Assembly (NCBI RefSeq): GCF_012927745.1
Contig: NZ_JABBKX010000001.1
Span: 620,001 to 684,000 of the forward strand
Origin: Neoroseomonas marina
GTDB taxonomy: Bacteria > Pseudomonadota > Alphaproteobacteria > Acetobacterales > Acetobacteraceae
Direction of reading: 5' to 3'
Length of the DNA: 64,000 nt
A program made the position numbers and the translations under genes. The notes under the pieces are model-generated. The model searched no databases, had not been told where the DNA came from, and saw nothing but the letters and a program-made list of their open reading frames with translations. Positions 36,287-44,264 of this stretch are shown piece after piece; positions within the stretch are counted from its first letter, which is position 1, and each line of letters starts with the position of its first letter.

Positions 36287-38413
36287 TCAGCGGCCCATCA
36301 CGAAGCGGAAATTGGAGAGGTAGGATTCGTAGAGCCGCACGGGTTCGACGCTGCCCGGCAAGGCTCTGGCCACCGCCTGGAAGCGCCGGTCGTCATCGGT
36401 GACGATGTACGCGATGCGCAAGCCGGCAGCAGCGGCGACCGCGTCGCAGAACGCAGTGGCGCGGTCGAGATCGACAAGCAGGCCGTAGGTGTCGGCGACC
36501 TCCCACCCAGCCGGCGGAAGCTCTTCGATGCGCCTGCCTTCCGCCCCGGCGCGCATCCACAGAAGCGGTGCGATGCGCCTGAAGGCCAGGTTGTGGCTGA
36601 CGGCGACCGGGGTCTCGTAGGTCAGGGTGAAGAACTCGGCATTCTCCTCGAATCCCTCGCTCATCGGGAATTCGTCGGTGAACTTGTAGTCGCCTTCGAT
36701 ATCCTTCCCCTCCGGGGTCGTGCCTGTGATTGCCGCGGCAATGCGGGGTTTTGTGATGTAGTCGCAGATGCCGCACTTTTCCCAATCTGGATCGCCGGGG
36801 CGCAGGCCCGCCTTCCGCAGGGCAGCCTGCTCATCGGCCGCCACCTCGTTGTTGGTGACCGAGATGCACTGACGCTGCCCACCGTCTTGCCGGTTGAGGC
36901 GCATGACCGCGTGCGCGGTGGTGCCGGAGCCTGCAAAGAAGTCCAGTATTGTAGCATCTTTCTTCTTGCCCACCACGAAACGCAGGCAATCTTCGACCGC
37001 GTAGACTGACTTCGGATAGGGAAACCGCCTCCCAGGCACCAAGGACTTCAACATTCCTGCCCCGTGTTCGGAAGCGCTGTGCGCAACTAAATTCCAAATG
37101 GTCGTCGGATTTCGTGTTCCTAAGGAATCGGCGAACTCTAACTCCAGCGCACCTTCGGAGTCCTTCCCAACAGCCACAACTTCCCCACCCTCCAACATTT
37201 GCCGTATGCCAGTCTGCAGATAGGATACTGAGCGGAGGCCGGTCTTCTTATCGCGCTTGCCAAATTTCGCGTGCCCAATCGCAAGATATTCTCGCAGGGA
37301 TGGCGGGCTGAGACGCCACATTAGTTCTTGCCCGCTCTGGTCGATCGGCCAAATTGCCAAAGTGCCCGGCGGCGCAGGTACATCCTCCGGACGTACGTCC
37401 GCTGGTGGCGGCTCCCCTGTTGAGTGATACCTTCCCGTTTTCTCATCAATGTAAATTGGGAAGAACATCGACGGAATGCGCTGGCGTCGACTTCCCTCCC
37501 CGTTTCTCATCAATCCGGCCCAACGAACTTTTCTGGTTTCTCCTTCGATCTCACGCAGCATGTCTGAGCGCCAAGGCGTGACCGCTGCCGCTCCGACAAA
37601 TACGAAAAAAATGTACTCATCAACGCGGCTAAATCTACCAGCCCTCGCCGATCCTTTCGGATTTATCACCGAGCTGACCATCTGGATGGACGCATCTGGG
37701 AAAACTTGTTCAAGCAGCAAACCCAGTCGGAGGTATTCCTTTTCATCAATCGTGATGATCAGTGTAGACGCCGTTGGATTGAGTAGATTTCGTGAGACCA
37801 TGAGGCGTCGCTCGATGAAGGCGAGCCACTTCGAGTGACGATAAAGGTCCTCAGCCTCGACGTAGTCGTTATTATACTTCCAATCCCGTGCGCCAGTGTT
37901 GTAGGGCGGGTCGATGTAGATCACGTCGATCTTCCCGCGGTGCGTGTAGGTCAGCGCCTCAAGTACATGGAAATTCTCGCCATTAATCACCGTGTGAAAC
38001 GGCTTGTCACCGCCGCGTTCCACCTTTCTGGTGCTGACGAGGCCTGGGTAGATGAAGTCGCGGAACTCGGCCACCACCACTAGGTCAGCAACGGATACCT
38101 CGGCCGTTTCGGGCGGGTCCGCGTCGATCAGCGCCACGTGCGCCACCTTCGCCTTGTCCTTCCCCGCGATCCTGGTGACCCGCCAGAGCCGCTGGTCGCC
38201 GCGCTCGACCGCGCCCCGGGGCGGCAGGATCCGCACCTTATCGCCTCGGCGCACAGGCCGGCCGGGGAGTTCGACACTCTCGGGCCGATGCCGCTCGAAG
38301 TTCAGCCCGAAGGCACGGCGCGATGCGAGCGCCTTGAACTCACGCTCAAGCTCGTCTCCAAGGGCGCTATCCTTGGCCTTCGCCCTGGCGATCAGATCTG
38401 TCAGACGCGACAC
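36287..38413 (-). CDS. mod: Site-specific DNA methyltransferase (type III Mod-like)
   Basis: A 708-residue adenine-N6-type methyltransferase. The catalytic motif IV is DVIYIDPPYNTG at about residues 163-174. The S-adenosylmethionine motif I is ILDFFAGSGTTAHAVM around residue 486, so the order is that of type III Mod proteins. The region between, about 300 residues, should hold the target recognition domain. Codon use across the middle of the gene is distinctly A/T-richer than at its ends, compatible with a swapped recognition domain. It is directly followed by Res (3-base spacing) and protects the host site while giving Res its specificity. Confidence 0.9.
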   Translation of the reverse strand: MSRLTDLIARAKAKDSALGDELEREFKALASRRAFGLNFERHRPESVELPGRPVRRGDKVRILPPRGAVERGDQRLWRVTRIAGKDKAKVAHVALIDADPPETAEVSVADLVVVAEFRDFIYPGLVSTRKVERGGDKPFHTVINGENFHVLEALTYTHRGKIDVIYIDPPYNTGARDWKYNNDYVEAEDLYRHSKWLAFIERRLMVSRNLLNPTASTLIITIDEKEYLRLGLLLEQVFPDASIQMVSSVINPKGSARAGRFSRVDEYIFFVFVGAAAVTPWRSDMLREIEGETRKVRWAGLMRNGEGSRRQRIPSMFFPIYIDEKTGRYHSTGEPPPADVRPEDVPAPPGTLAIWPIDQSGQELMWRLSPPSLREYLAIGHAKFGKRDKKTGLRSVSYLQTGIRQMLEGGEVVAVGKDSEGALELEFADSLGTRNPTTIWNLVAHSASEHGAGMLKSLVPGRRFPYPKSVYAVEDCLRFVVGKKKDATILDFFAGSGTTAHAVMRLNRQDGGQRQCISVTNNEVAADEQAALRKAGLRPGDPDWEKCGICDYITKPRIAAAITGTTPEGKDIEGDYKFTDEFPMSEGFEENAEFFTLTYETPVAVSHNLAFRRIAPLLWMRAGAEGRRIEELPPAGWEVADTYGLLVDLDRATAFCDAVAAAAGLRIAYIVTDDDRRFQAVARALPGSVEPVRLYESYLSNFRFVMGR

Positions 38414-38504
38414 AGTACGACCTCTTCATTCCAAGCGGCATCGGCGGAAGTCCGACCATTCTGGGCTGAGCAGTTCAGCTCATGGATCACGCGGGAAAAT
38501 CCAT

Positions 38505-40151
38505 CTAGGCCGCCGCCTGGGGTGAAATGGACCAAATGCGCAAGGCGCGCTCCAGCAGGTCGGTCTGCCGCGCGTGCAACTGGTCCTTCGTCCACTCCTC
38601 GGCCGACAGAATGGGCTTCGTCGTGTCGAAGGAGACGCGGTTGTTCCGCTCTGCGTAGATCTTCTTCTTACGCTCGAAAGGAAAGTACTGGGCCTTGTAG
38701 TTCTTGATCCCGGCCAGCAGTGCCAGGTTGCCGAGCCTGTGCAGCCAGAGGCGGTGCTCGTCATCCGTGAAGCGTTCGCGCCAGGAGGCGTCCTTCAACG
38801 CCTGCGGCAGCACGTGCTCGATGGTGATCTTGCCGCCGAAATCCTTCGAGACTGACTCATCCTGGTCAGCTTCTTCCAACCGCAGGAGAACGGCCTGCGC
38901 GAAGGGGCGGCCGTAGACATCGCCATCCAGCAGCGTGCGGAACTCGTCATCGTTGGCGTTTGCACGGACGATGGCACGGATCTCGTCGGCACTCTTCCCG
39001 GCACGGATCGCCGTGATGAGCTGGAAGTAGGCGGTCAGGCGAGCGGTGAACGCCAGGCGCCGGATCCAATTCTGGTAGGTGATCCGCTCCAGCAGGTCGA
39101 TGAACTCCTCCTCGGGCAGGCCGGCAACAGGCTTATTCAGGTAGGCCAGCAGCGGAGGGATCCATTCCTCAAACGCAACCCGTTGCAGGGAACGCAGCGC
39201 GCGCCGCGCCGCCGGTGCCTCGAAGTCGCATCGGAGAATCCGCAGGTAGTTGCGCGCGGAGGTGTTGAGATCTTCCAGGAATGCGAACGGTGTGGTCGCG
39301 GACTCAATGAGGGGCCCGAACTCCTCGTGGAGGGATTTCCGGGCCTTCGTCGCGACTGCCGAGCTCCGGTGGTGCGCCAGGAACTGATCCAGCCGTTCAA
39401 TGCCGATCTGCTCTTCAAGCTCCAGCCACGCTTCGTCCAACTCGCCGCTGCGCGTGGATTCCCCGCCGAGCTCGGCGAAAAGCAAGTTTTTGATGAGGTC
39501 GGCATTCGTAAGCGCCATGCCGCGCGCGTTCAGCACGTTGAATAGGCGATACGCGGATTGCCAGGATGCGGTGGTGACGAACACCACGTAGACCTTGCTG
39601 AGGAGATAGTTGGCAAAGAGCTTCAGCGTCGTCTGGTCGTGCTGCGCGATGAAGGCGTCGATGGTTTCCAGGTTCTCGACGATTCGCTGCTTCGGGGCGT
39701 CCTGCTCCTTGGCGATGTCCTTGCGAACCGCCTCGGGCACGACCTCTCCGGCGAGCACATACTTCCGGAAGAAGGTCTGGTCCCGCTGACGGAGAGTGAG
39801 GCGCGGCGTCTCCTCCTCGCCGGTCAGCGCGTTGCGCGGCAGGACGCGTCGGCCAAGTTCGGACTTCGCGGGCTCGTCCACCGCATCCCGCAGCCGAGAG
39901 AAGATCAGATTGAGGGTGGTCAGCCGCTGCTGCCCGTCCACCACGTCGTAAAGACGGCCTTTCTCCTGCTCGATGGTGATGAGCGAGCCGATGAAATACT
40001 CTGCGTCCTTCGCCTCGTAGGAATCCCAAACGTCGTCAAGAAGCTGCTCGACGTTCGTCTTTTCCCACGAATAAGGCCGCTGGTAGGCCGGAATATTGTA
40101 GCGAATTTGCTCGGTGAGAATTTGGCTTATCGTTCTCTCAGCGGCTTCCAT
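38505..40151 (-). CDS. DUF262/DUF1524 protein (GmrSD-like, possible type IV restriction)
   Basis: A 548-residue cytosolic protein. The N-terminal DUF262 domain has the ParB-like signatures RPYSWE (about 25-30) and VDGQQRLTTLN (about 71-81). The C-terminal DUF1524 domain has the His-Asn nuclease pattern ITIEHVLPQALKD, then LHRLGNLALLAGIKNYKAQ and FERKKKIY. This is the architecture of fused GmrS-GmrD proteins, which cleave glucosylated or otherwise modified phage DNA, and of related anti-phage proteins such as BrxU. The start at 40151 begins with the conserved region; the frame extends 36 codons further without family resemblance. It lies 91 bases upstream of mod on the same strand. Confidence 0.88.
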   Translation of the reverse strand: MEAAERTISQILTEQIRYNIPAYQRPYSWEKTNVEQLLDDVWDSYEAKDAEYFIGSLITIEQEKGRLYDVVDGQQRLTTLNLIFSRLRDAVDEPAKSELGRRVLPRNALTGEEETPRLTLRQRDQTFFRKYVLAGEVVPEAVRKDIAKEQDAPKQRIVENLETIDAFIAQHDQTTLKLFANYLLSKVYVVFVTTASWQSAYRLFNVLNARGMALTNADLIKNLLFAELGGESTRSGELDEAWLELEEQIGIERLDQFLAHHRSSAVATKARKSLHEEFGPLIESATTPFAFLEDLNTSARNYLRILRCDFEAPAARRALRSLQRVAFEEWIPPLLAYLNKPVAGLPEEEFIDLLERITYQNWIRRLAFTARLTAYFQLITAIRAGKSADEIRAIVRANANDDEFRTLLDGDVYGRPFAQAVLLRLEEADQDESVSKDFGGKITIEHVLPQALKDASWRERFTDDEHRLWLHRLGNLALLAGIKNYKAQYFPFERKKKIYAERNNRVSFDTTKPILSAEEWTKDQLHARQTDLLERALRIWSISPQAAA

Positions 40152-40269
40152 GGTCGTCCCGATCTCTGAGGGCAACGGTCCGGACGAGGCTCCGGCCCGA
40201 TATTGGCCCCGCTGCCGAATCTTCACTACAGAGTAGGGGCTGGCAGAGCTGAGTGACAAGCGGAGCTAC

Positions 40270-40500
40270 CTCGGCTGGGTAACGAATTCCAGCCGCTGCA
40301 CCTGCCGCGCCCACTACTCGTCGAATTGCTTCATCAGCCCGGGCAGGGTCATCCCCTCCGGTTGCCGCCCGTCCAGGATCGCCTCGACTATGTCTTGCGC
40401 AAGCCGCGTCAGCCGCAGCACGCGCGAGACGCAGGAAAATTGATCTTCTCGGCCGCGGCCACCTCGTTGATGGCGGCGTCGGGATCAAGCTTTACAGGCC
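40270..40500 (-). pseudogene. 3' remnant of a serine recombinase
   Basis: Leftward frames read PVKLDPDAAINEVAAAEKIN, then after a frameshift near 40430 VSRVLRLTRLAQDIVEAILDG and RQPEGMTLPGLMKQF, followed by a stop. This is the usual C-terminal end of large serine recombinases in alphaproteobacterial phages and islands. It begins directly after the stop codon of the subtilase fragment, whose other side abuts the 5' recombinase piece at 41455-41904. Confidence 0.75.
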
Positions 40501-40501
40501 G

Positions 40502-41460
40502 CTAAGGTTCGATGGCGATGGCCACGCCGACCTGCTGCGCGACTGGTGTCCAGATGTCCGTCTCGACGCCCGGCGTCTCAATGGAGACAACGAGCGCGTA
40601 TCGCGCGCCCAGGTCGCTGCGATCGCGCGCCGGCTGGTCCTTCCACCAGCCACTCACCGGATAAACAGCGATGACTCCTCGTTCGGCGACATCGGCAGCG
40701 TTGCAGGTGAGGATGTCCGAGTGGAGGGAACCTCGGTTGCGGGCCTGCTCCCCAAGATACCACTCCGACGCGGCGCCGCCGGTCACCGGCTTGGCCTCGT
40801 CCTCATCAAGCGCCTTCTTGTTCAAACGCTTCTGAAACTCCTCAACCGCCTCCGTCGGACCTTTCACTTCAAAGCGCAGACCGTGCGACGCGTAGCGGTG
40901 GCGCTTTCTCCAGCCGCGTCGACCGGGGTTCGGCTCGATGAAGTACGAGAGCGTGATACGCAGGCGCACCGGCGTCGCGCCAAGTTCTGCGAGTACCTCA
41001 CGCGGCCAAGGAAGCTCGAAGAAGTGCAGTTCGCGCATCTTGCCCTTCGCGAACGGGCGGATGCTGCTCTGTGCCACTAGGGTGAGCGCGTCATTTGCGC
41101 TCCGCAGGGCACGTTCGGCGCTAGGCACACCGAAGCCATAGCGCTGGACGAGCTTCGCACGTGCGCGCTTGCCGCTCGCGTCGCGCAGATGAGTCTGCAT
41201 CTGAGCCGACCATTCCGCCGAATGCACCACGAGGGCGCGCAGCGTCTCGGGCCAGTAGCTCGGGTACTCGGCCGAGATGAGGGCAGCAAGGCGCGCGGCC
41301 TGCGCCGTCGCCGCACTGGTCGCCCAGCTGAGCACGAAGGATTTGTCGGCAGGCTTGAAGTACGTCGCGAGAAGGGAGAGGTCAGGGCACGGGAAGTCGA
41401 TCTCACCCTTGGCGTTCTTCACGACGTTGCCGCCCTCGAAGACTACGTCGGGCTTTATAC
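40502..41460 (-). pseudogene. C-terminal half of an IetS/IteS-type S8 (subtilisin-like) anti-phage peptidase
   Basis: About 320 codons homologous to the end of the subtilase partner of the AAA ATPase-S8 peptidase defence pair (IetAS/IteAS). RIKPDVVFEGGN starts the homology. The segment WATSAATAQAARLAALI holds the catalytic serine region, YWPETLRALVVHSAEW follows, and the end has SLHSDILTCNAADVAERGVIAVYPVSG, cited here by its core DVAERGVIAVYPVSGWW. The N-terminal half with the Asp and His of the triad is missing, and no AAA ATPase gene is present, so the system is dead. Upstream, the frame runs on to 41653 through recombinase sequence in the wrong frame. The fragment lies exactly between the two recombinase pieces. 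Confidence 0.8.
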
Positions 41461-41904
41461 GTCGCTCTTCGTCAGCATGCGGCCCCGCTTCGTCGTGGCG
41501 CCCTCGGCGCGCAGTGCCTGCACCAGCCGCGTGCAGGACTCGGTTTCCACGAAACCCTGGAAGATCCGCCGCACCAACCCGGCCTCGGCGTCGTTCACCA
41601 CCAGCTTCCGTTCGCGCACGTCGTAGCCGAGCGGCACGAAGCCGCCCATCCACATGCCGCGCTTGCGCGACGCCGCCACCTTGTCGCGGATGCGCTCGCC
41701 GATGACCTCGCGTTCGAACTGAGCAAAGCTCAGCAGGATGTTGAGCGTCAGCCGCCCCATGCTGGTGGTGGTGTTGAACGACTGCGTCACCGAAACAAAC
41801 GTGACGTTGTTCGCGTCGAACACCTCGACCAGCTTGGTGAAGTCGACCAGCGAGCGGGAGAGGCGGTCACCCGCGCCGGCGACCTTTGGCGCTGCGGCGA
41901 CCAC
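41455..41904 (-). pseudogene. Serine recombinase, internal piece (both ends lost)
   Basis: The homology begins at GDRLSRSLVDFTKLVEVF, runs through FNTTTSMGRLTLNILLSFAQFERE, cited by its core SMGRLTLNILLSFAQ, and GMWMGGFVPLGYDVRER, and stops at GRMLTKSDV where the subtilase fragment takes over. The N-terminal 65 residues or so with the catalytic serine are missing, as is the DNA-binding middle part. The remaining C-terminal tail is at 40270-40500. It cannot be active. At the other end it abuts the 5'-truncated methyltransferase gene head to head. Confidence 0.85.
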
Positions 41905-41940
41905 CGCCTGCTCTGCGGCGACGCCACCAAGCTCGACGAC

Positions 41941-42666
41941 GTGCAGCGCGCCCTCGGCGCTGATCGGCTGGCCGACATGGCCCTCACGGATCCGCCCTAC
42001 AACGTCGCCTACCAGGGCGGCACCGCGGCCAGGATGACCATCGCCAACGACGCGCTGGGCCAGGGCTTCCTGGACTTCCTCCGCCCGGCGCTAGCGAACC
42101 TGCTCTCGGTGACGAAGGGCGCCTGCTACGTCTGCATGTCGTCGTCGGAATGGCCGACGCTGCACCGCGCATGGCAGGAGGCCGGCGGGAAGTGGTCGAG
42201 CACTATCATCTGGGCGAAGAACACCTTCGCGCTCGGTCGCGCCGACTACCACCAGCAGTTCGAGGCCATGCTGTACGGCTGGCGCCAGGGCAGCCAGCAT
42301 TATTGGTGCGGCGCCCGCGACCAGGGAAATGTCTGGCATTTCGACAAGCCGGCGCGAAACGACCTGCATCCGACCATGAAGCCGGTCGCGCTGGTCGAGC
42401 GCGCCATCCGCAACAGCAGCAAGCCGCGCGACACGGTGCTGGACTGCTTCGGCGGGTCGGGCACCACCATGATCGCGGCGGAGCGCACCGGGCGGCGCGC
42501 CGTCCTGCTGGAGATCGATCCGGCCTATGCCGACGTCATCGTGCGGCGCTGGCAGGAGGTGACAGGCGAGGCGGCCGTGCTGGAAGGTGATGATCGCATC
42601 TTTGCCGATGTCGCCGCGGCACGCGACGACAACGCCAGGCCATTCTGTGGTCCTGGATCAGGGTAG
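41941..42666 (+). CDS. DNA methyltransferase, N-terminally truncated (ParB-methyltransferase type)
   Basis: The encoded 241 residues contain a complete-looking adenine methyltransferase module: MALTDPPYNVAYQGG near residue 18 and VLDCFGGSGTTMIAAERTG near 162, separated by DLHPTMKPVALVERAI. Homology continues upstream of the GTG at 41941 in the same frame (DHRLLCGDATKLDD, from about 41896) and then breaks off at the junction with the recombinase fragment. In intact relatives a ParB-like nuclease domain of about 150-200 residues precedes this module. Such enzymes are typical of prophages and islands. Whether the truncated form is made or active is unknown. Confidence 0.7.
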   Translation: MQRALGADRLADMALTDPPYNVAYQGGTAARMTIANDALGQGFLDFLRPALANLLSVTKGACYVCMSSSEWPTLHRAWQEAGGKWSSTIIWAKNTFALGRADYHQQFEAMLYGWRQGSQHYWCGARDQGNVWHFDKPARNDLHPTMKPVALVERAIRNSSKPRDTVLDCFGGSGTTMIAAERTGRRAVLLEIDPAYADVIVRRWQEVTGEAAVLEGDDRIFADVAAARDDNARPFCGPGSG

Positions 42667-42674
42667 ACCAGGAG

Positions 42675-43004
42675 CTACAGCCCTTCGGGCTCCTGCATCC
42701 AGGCTGGAATGTCGCGCTGCGCATGCAGCACGCGCCAGACGTCGAGGTGGTCCTCGCGCTCCACGTAGAACACCAAATACGGGTAGCGCCGCAGCGGCCA
42801 GGCGCGGAGGCCTTCCAGCCGCAGCTCGAAGGCAAAGCGCGGCGAGCCCACCGCCGGATGCTGAGCGATCCGCCGGAAGGCCCGCTCCAGCGCGTCAATG
42901 AAGGCCAACGCGACCGGCTCGCCCGCCTCCGCCGCGTAGTGGGCGATGGCTTGGTCGATGTCCCGCTGCGCCGCCTCCCGCGGAATGACCGGCTTGGCGG
43001 TCAC
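42675..43004 (-). CDS. parE: ParE/RelE-type toxin
   Basis: A 109-residue toxin of the ParE/RelE superfamily. The conserved pattern is EAAQRDIDQAIAHYAAEAG, then ALERAFRRIAQHPAVGSPR, then LRAWPLRRYPYLVFYVERED with DVWRVLHAQRDIP at the end. ParE proteins inhibit DNA gyrase; RelE relatives cut mRNA; the sequence favours ParE because of the ParD-like partner. It starts with GTG overlapping the antitoxin stop (GTGA), so translation is coupled. The last residues are unusually extended. Confidence 0.9.
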   Translation of the reverse strand: MTAKPVIPREAAQRDIDQAIAHYAAEAGEPVALAFIDALERAFRRIAQHPAVGSPRFAFELRLEGLRAWPLRRYPYLVFYVEREDHLDVWRVLHAQRDIPAWMQEPEGL

Positions 43005-43237
43005 GCCTGCGGTTGGCGGGCGCGGCGGCGGAGCGTGTCGAAATAGGCGTCATCCGCTGGCGCCGTCGGAGCCGAGGCCGCGCCGTCCAGCAGCAGGCCG
43101 CGCAGGCGCTCGCGTTCCTGGTCCTTGCGGATCAGTTCGCGGACATACTCGCTGCTGGTGCTGTAGCCGCGCGTGGCGACCTGCTCATCCACGAAGGATT
43201 TCAGCCCATCCGGCAGGGAAACGTTCATGGTGGTCAT
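43001..43237 (-). CDS. parD: ParD-type antitoxin
   Basis: A 78-residue antitoxin with an N-terminal ribbon-helix-helix (TTMNVSLPDGLKSFVDEQV, then YSTSSEYVRELIRKDQERERL) and a C-terminal tail (DDAYFDTLRRRARQ) expected to wrap around the toxin. It should neutralise ParE and repress its own operon. ATG at 43237 was chosen; a second in-frame ATG lies three codons later. It precedes parE in one operon. Confidence 0.9.
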   Translation of the reverse strand: MTTMNVSLPDGLKSFVDEQVATRGYSTSSEYVRELIRKDQERERLRGLLLDGAASAPTAPADDAYFDTLRRRARQPQA

Positions 43238-43459
43238 GGCCGAGACAATACCCTGTCTTGGCAAAAATTGGCAAGAATCGTGTGCGCCGGAAGGCGATCC
43301 GAGCAGGCGGGCGGCCCGCCGATCAGCACGATCATGATGTGATTCAGACCGCCGAAACATAGCAATCTCGCGACGCTGCATCTTGCTTGGCTCGTGCGCG
43401 GCACAGCGCGAATGGTCCGTCACACGCAGGGGATGCCCTGCACCACGACGGAGACGACC

Positions 43460-43974
43460 ATGACCGACCGCACCGCCCGCGCCGCCCGCAATCAGGAACG
43501 CAGCCTCGAAGCCTTCCTCGCCGAGAAGGCGCGCTTCGACGCGATGGTCGCCGAGCTTCAGCAGATGAGCGCGGACCACTTCGGCGCGGATCCCGACACG
43601 GTGCTCTGGGGCGCGCACGCCAGCCTGCAGCACTGGAACAGCCTGCTGGCGCGGGTGCCCGAGGCGGCGCCGGCGCTGCTTTGCGGCACGCCAACCCTGC
43701 TGGTCGGGCAGCGGGAGTTCGCGGCAGAGACGGCCTGGGACCTGCCATCGCTGGCACCTGGGGCGACCAGCCTGCTCGACGTCACTGTCCCCGGCGCGCG
43801 GCAGGGCGATCTCGCCCATGCTGCGCTGGCCTCGTCGACGCGGTTCATAAGCTCGACGCCACAGCCTGGTCCAACAACACGTTGCGCGTCATGGCCAGGA
43901 ACATTTCGCCCGCAACCTTCGACCTGGGATTGGCAACGCTGTCAGTGCAGGTGACGAAGCGGCGGGCAGCGTGA
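43460..43974 (+). pseudogene. Frameshifted phage-type protein
   Basis: The first frame reads RNQERSLEAFLAEKARFDAM, then HFGADPDTVLWGAHASL and ends its homology at SSTRFI near 43850. The continuation, HKLDATAWSNNTLRVMARN and ISPATFDLGLATLSVQVTKRR, is in another frame and ends at 43974. Joined, they give a protein of about 170 residues of the kind found among structural genes of alphaproteobacterial prophages. The frameshift makes it a likely relic; its exact function is unknown to me. Confidence 0.65.
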
Positions 43975-44264
43975 TCGTCCGCTTCCCACGAATGGAATTT
44001 TCCCGATCAGACCGGACCACCGGCGTGGGCGGCGTCTTGTGACAGTGGTCAGCGTGCAGTCAAGCGAGTTGCGATCGAAGGAAGGGTACGGTGGCTTCGT
44101 TTTTGCCTCGCTCGCAGTAGGATTGACTTTGAGCTCGGCTGTCATGTGTGGATCAAGAACAGCGTGCCCGTACCGGCGCGGAATGTAAGCGCCCCGACGG
44201 TCCGTCTCGCCGCGGCGGCTCAAACAGCGCGGCACAAAATCGATCTCCACAATCTTCACAATAT
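43975..44264. other. Spacer without a convincing gene
   Basis: A 290-base region between the phage relic and the protease cluster. A minus-strand frame of 105 codons covers it but has no ribosome site or family resemblance. The end near 44250-44290 is AT-rich and could hold a terminator for the protease genes; no clean stem is visible. Confidence 0.45.

Noticed and set aside
43942-44259. 105-codon leftward frame as a transposase remnant
   Set aside because: No DDE residues, helix-turn-helix or inverted repeats could be found; evidence is too weak to name it.
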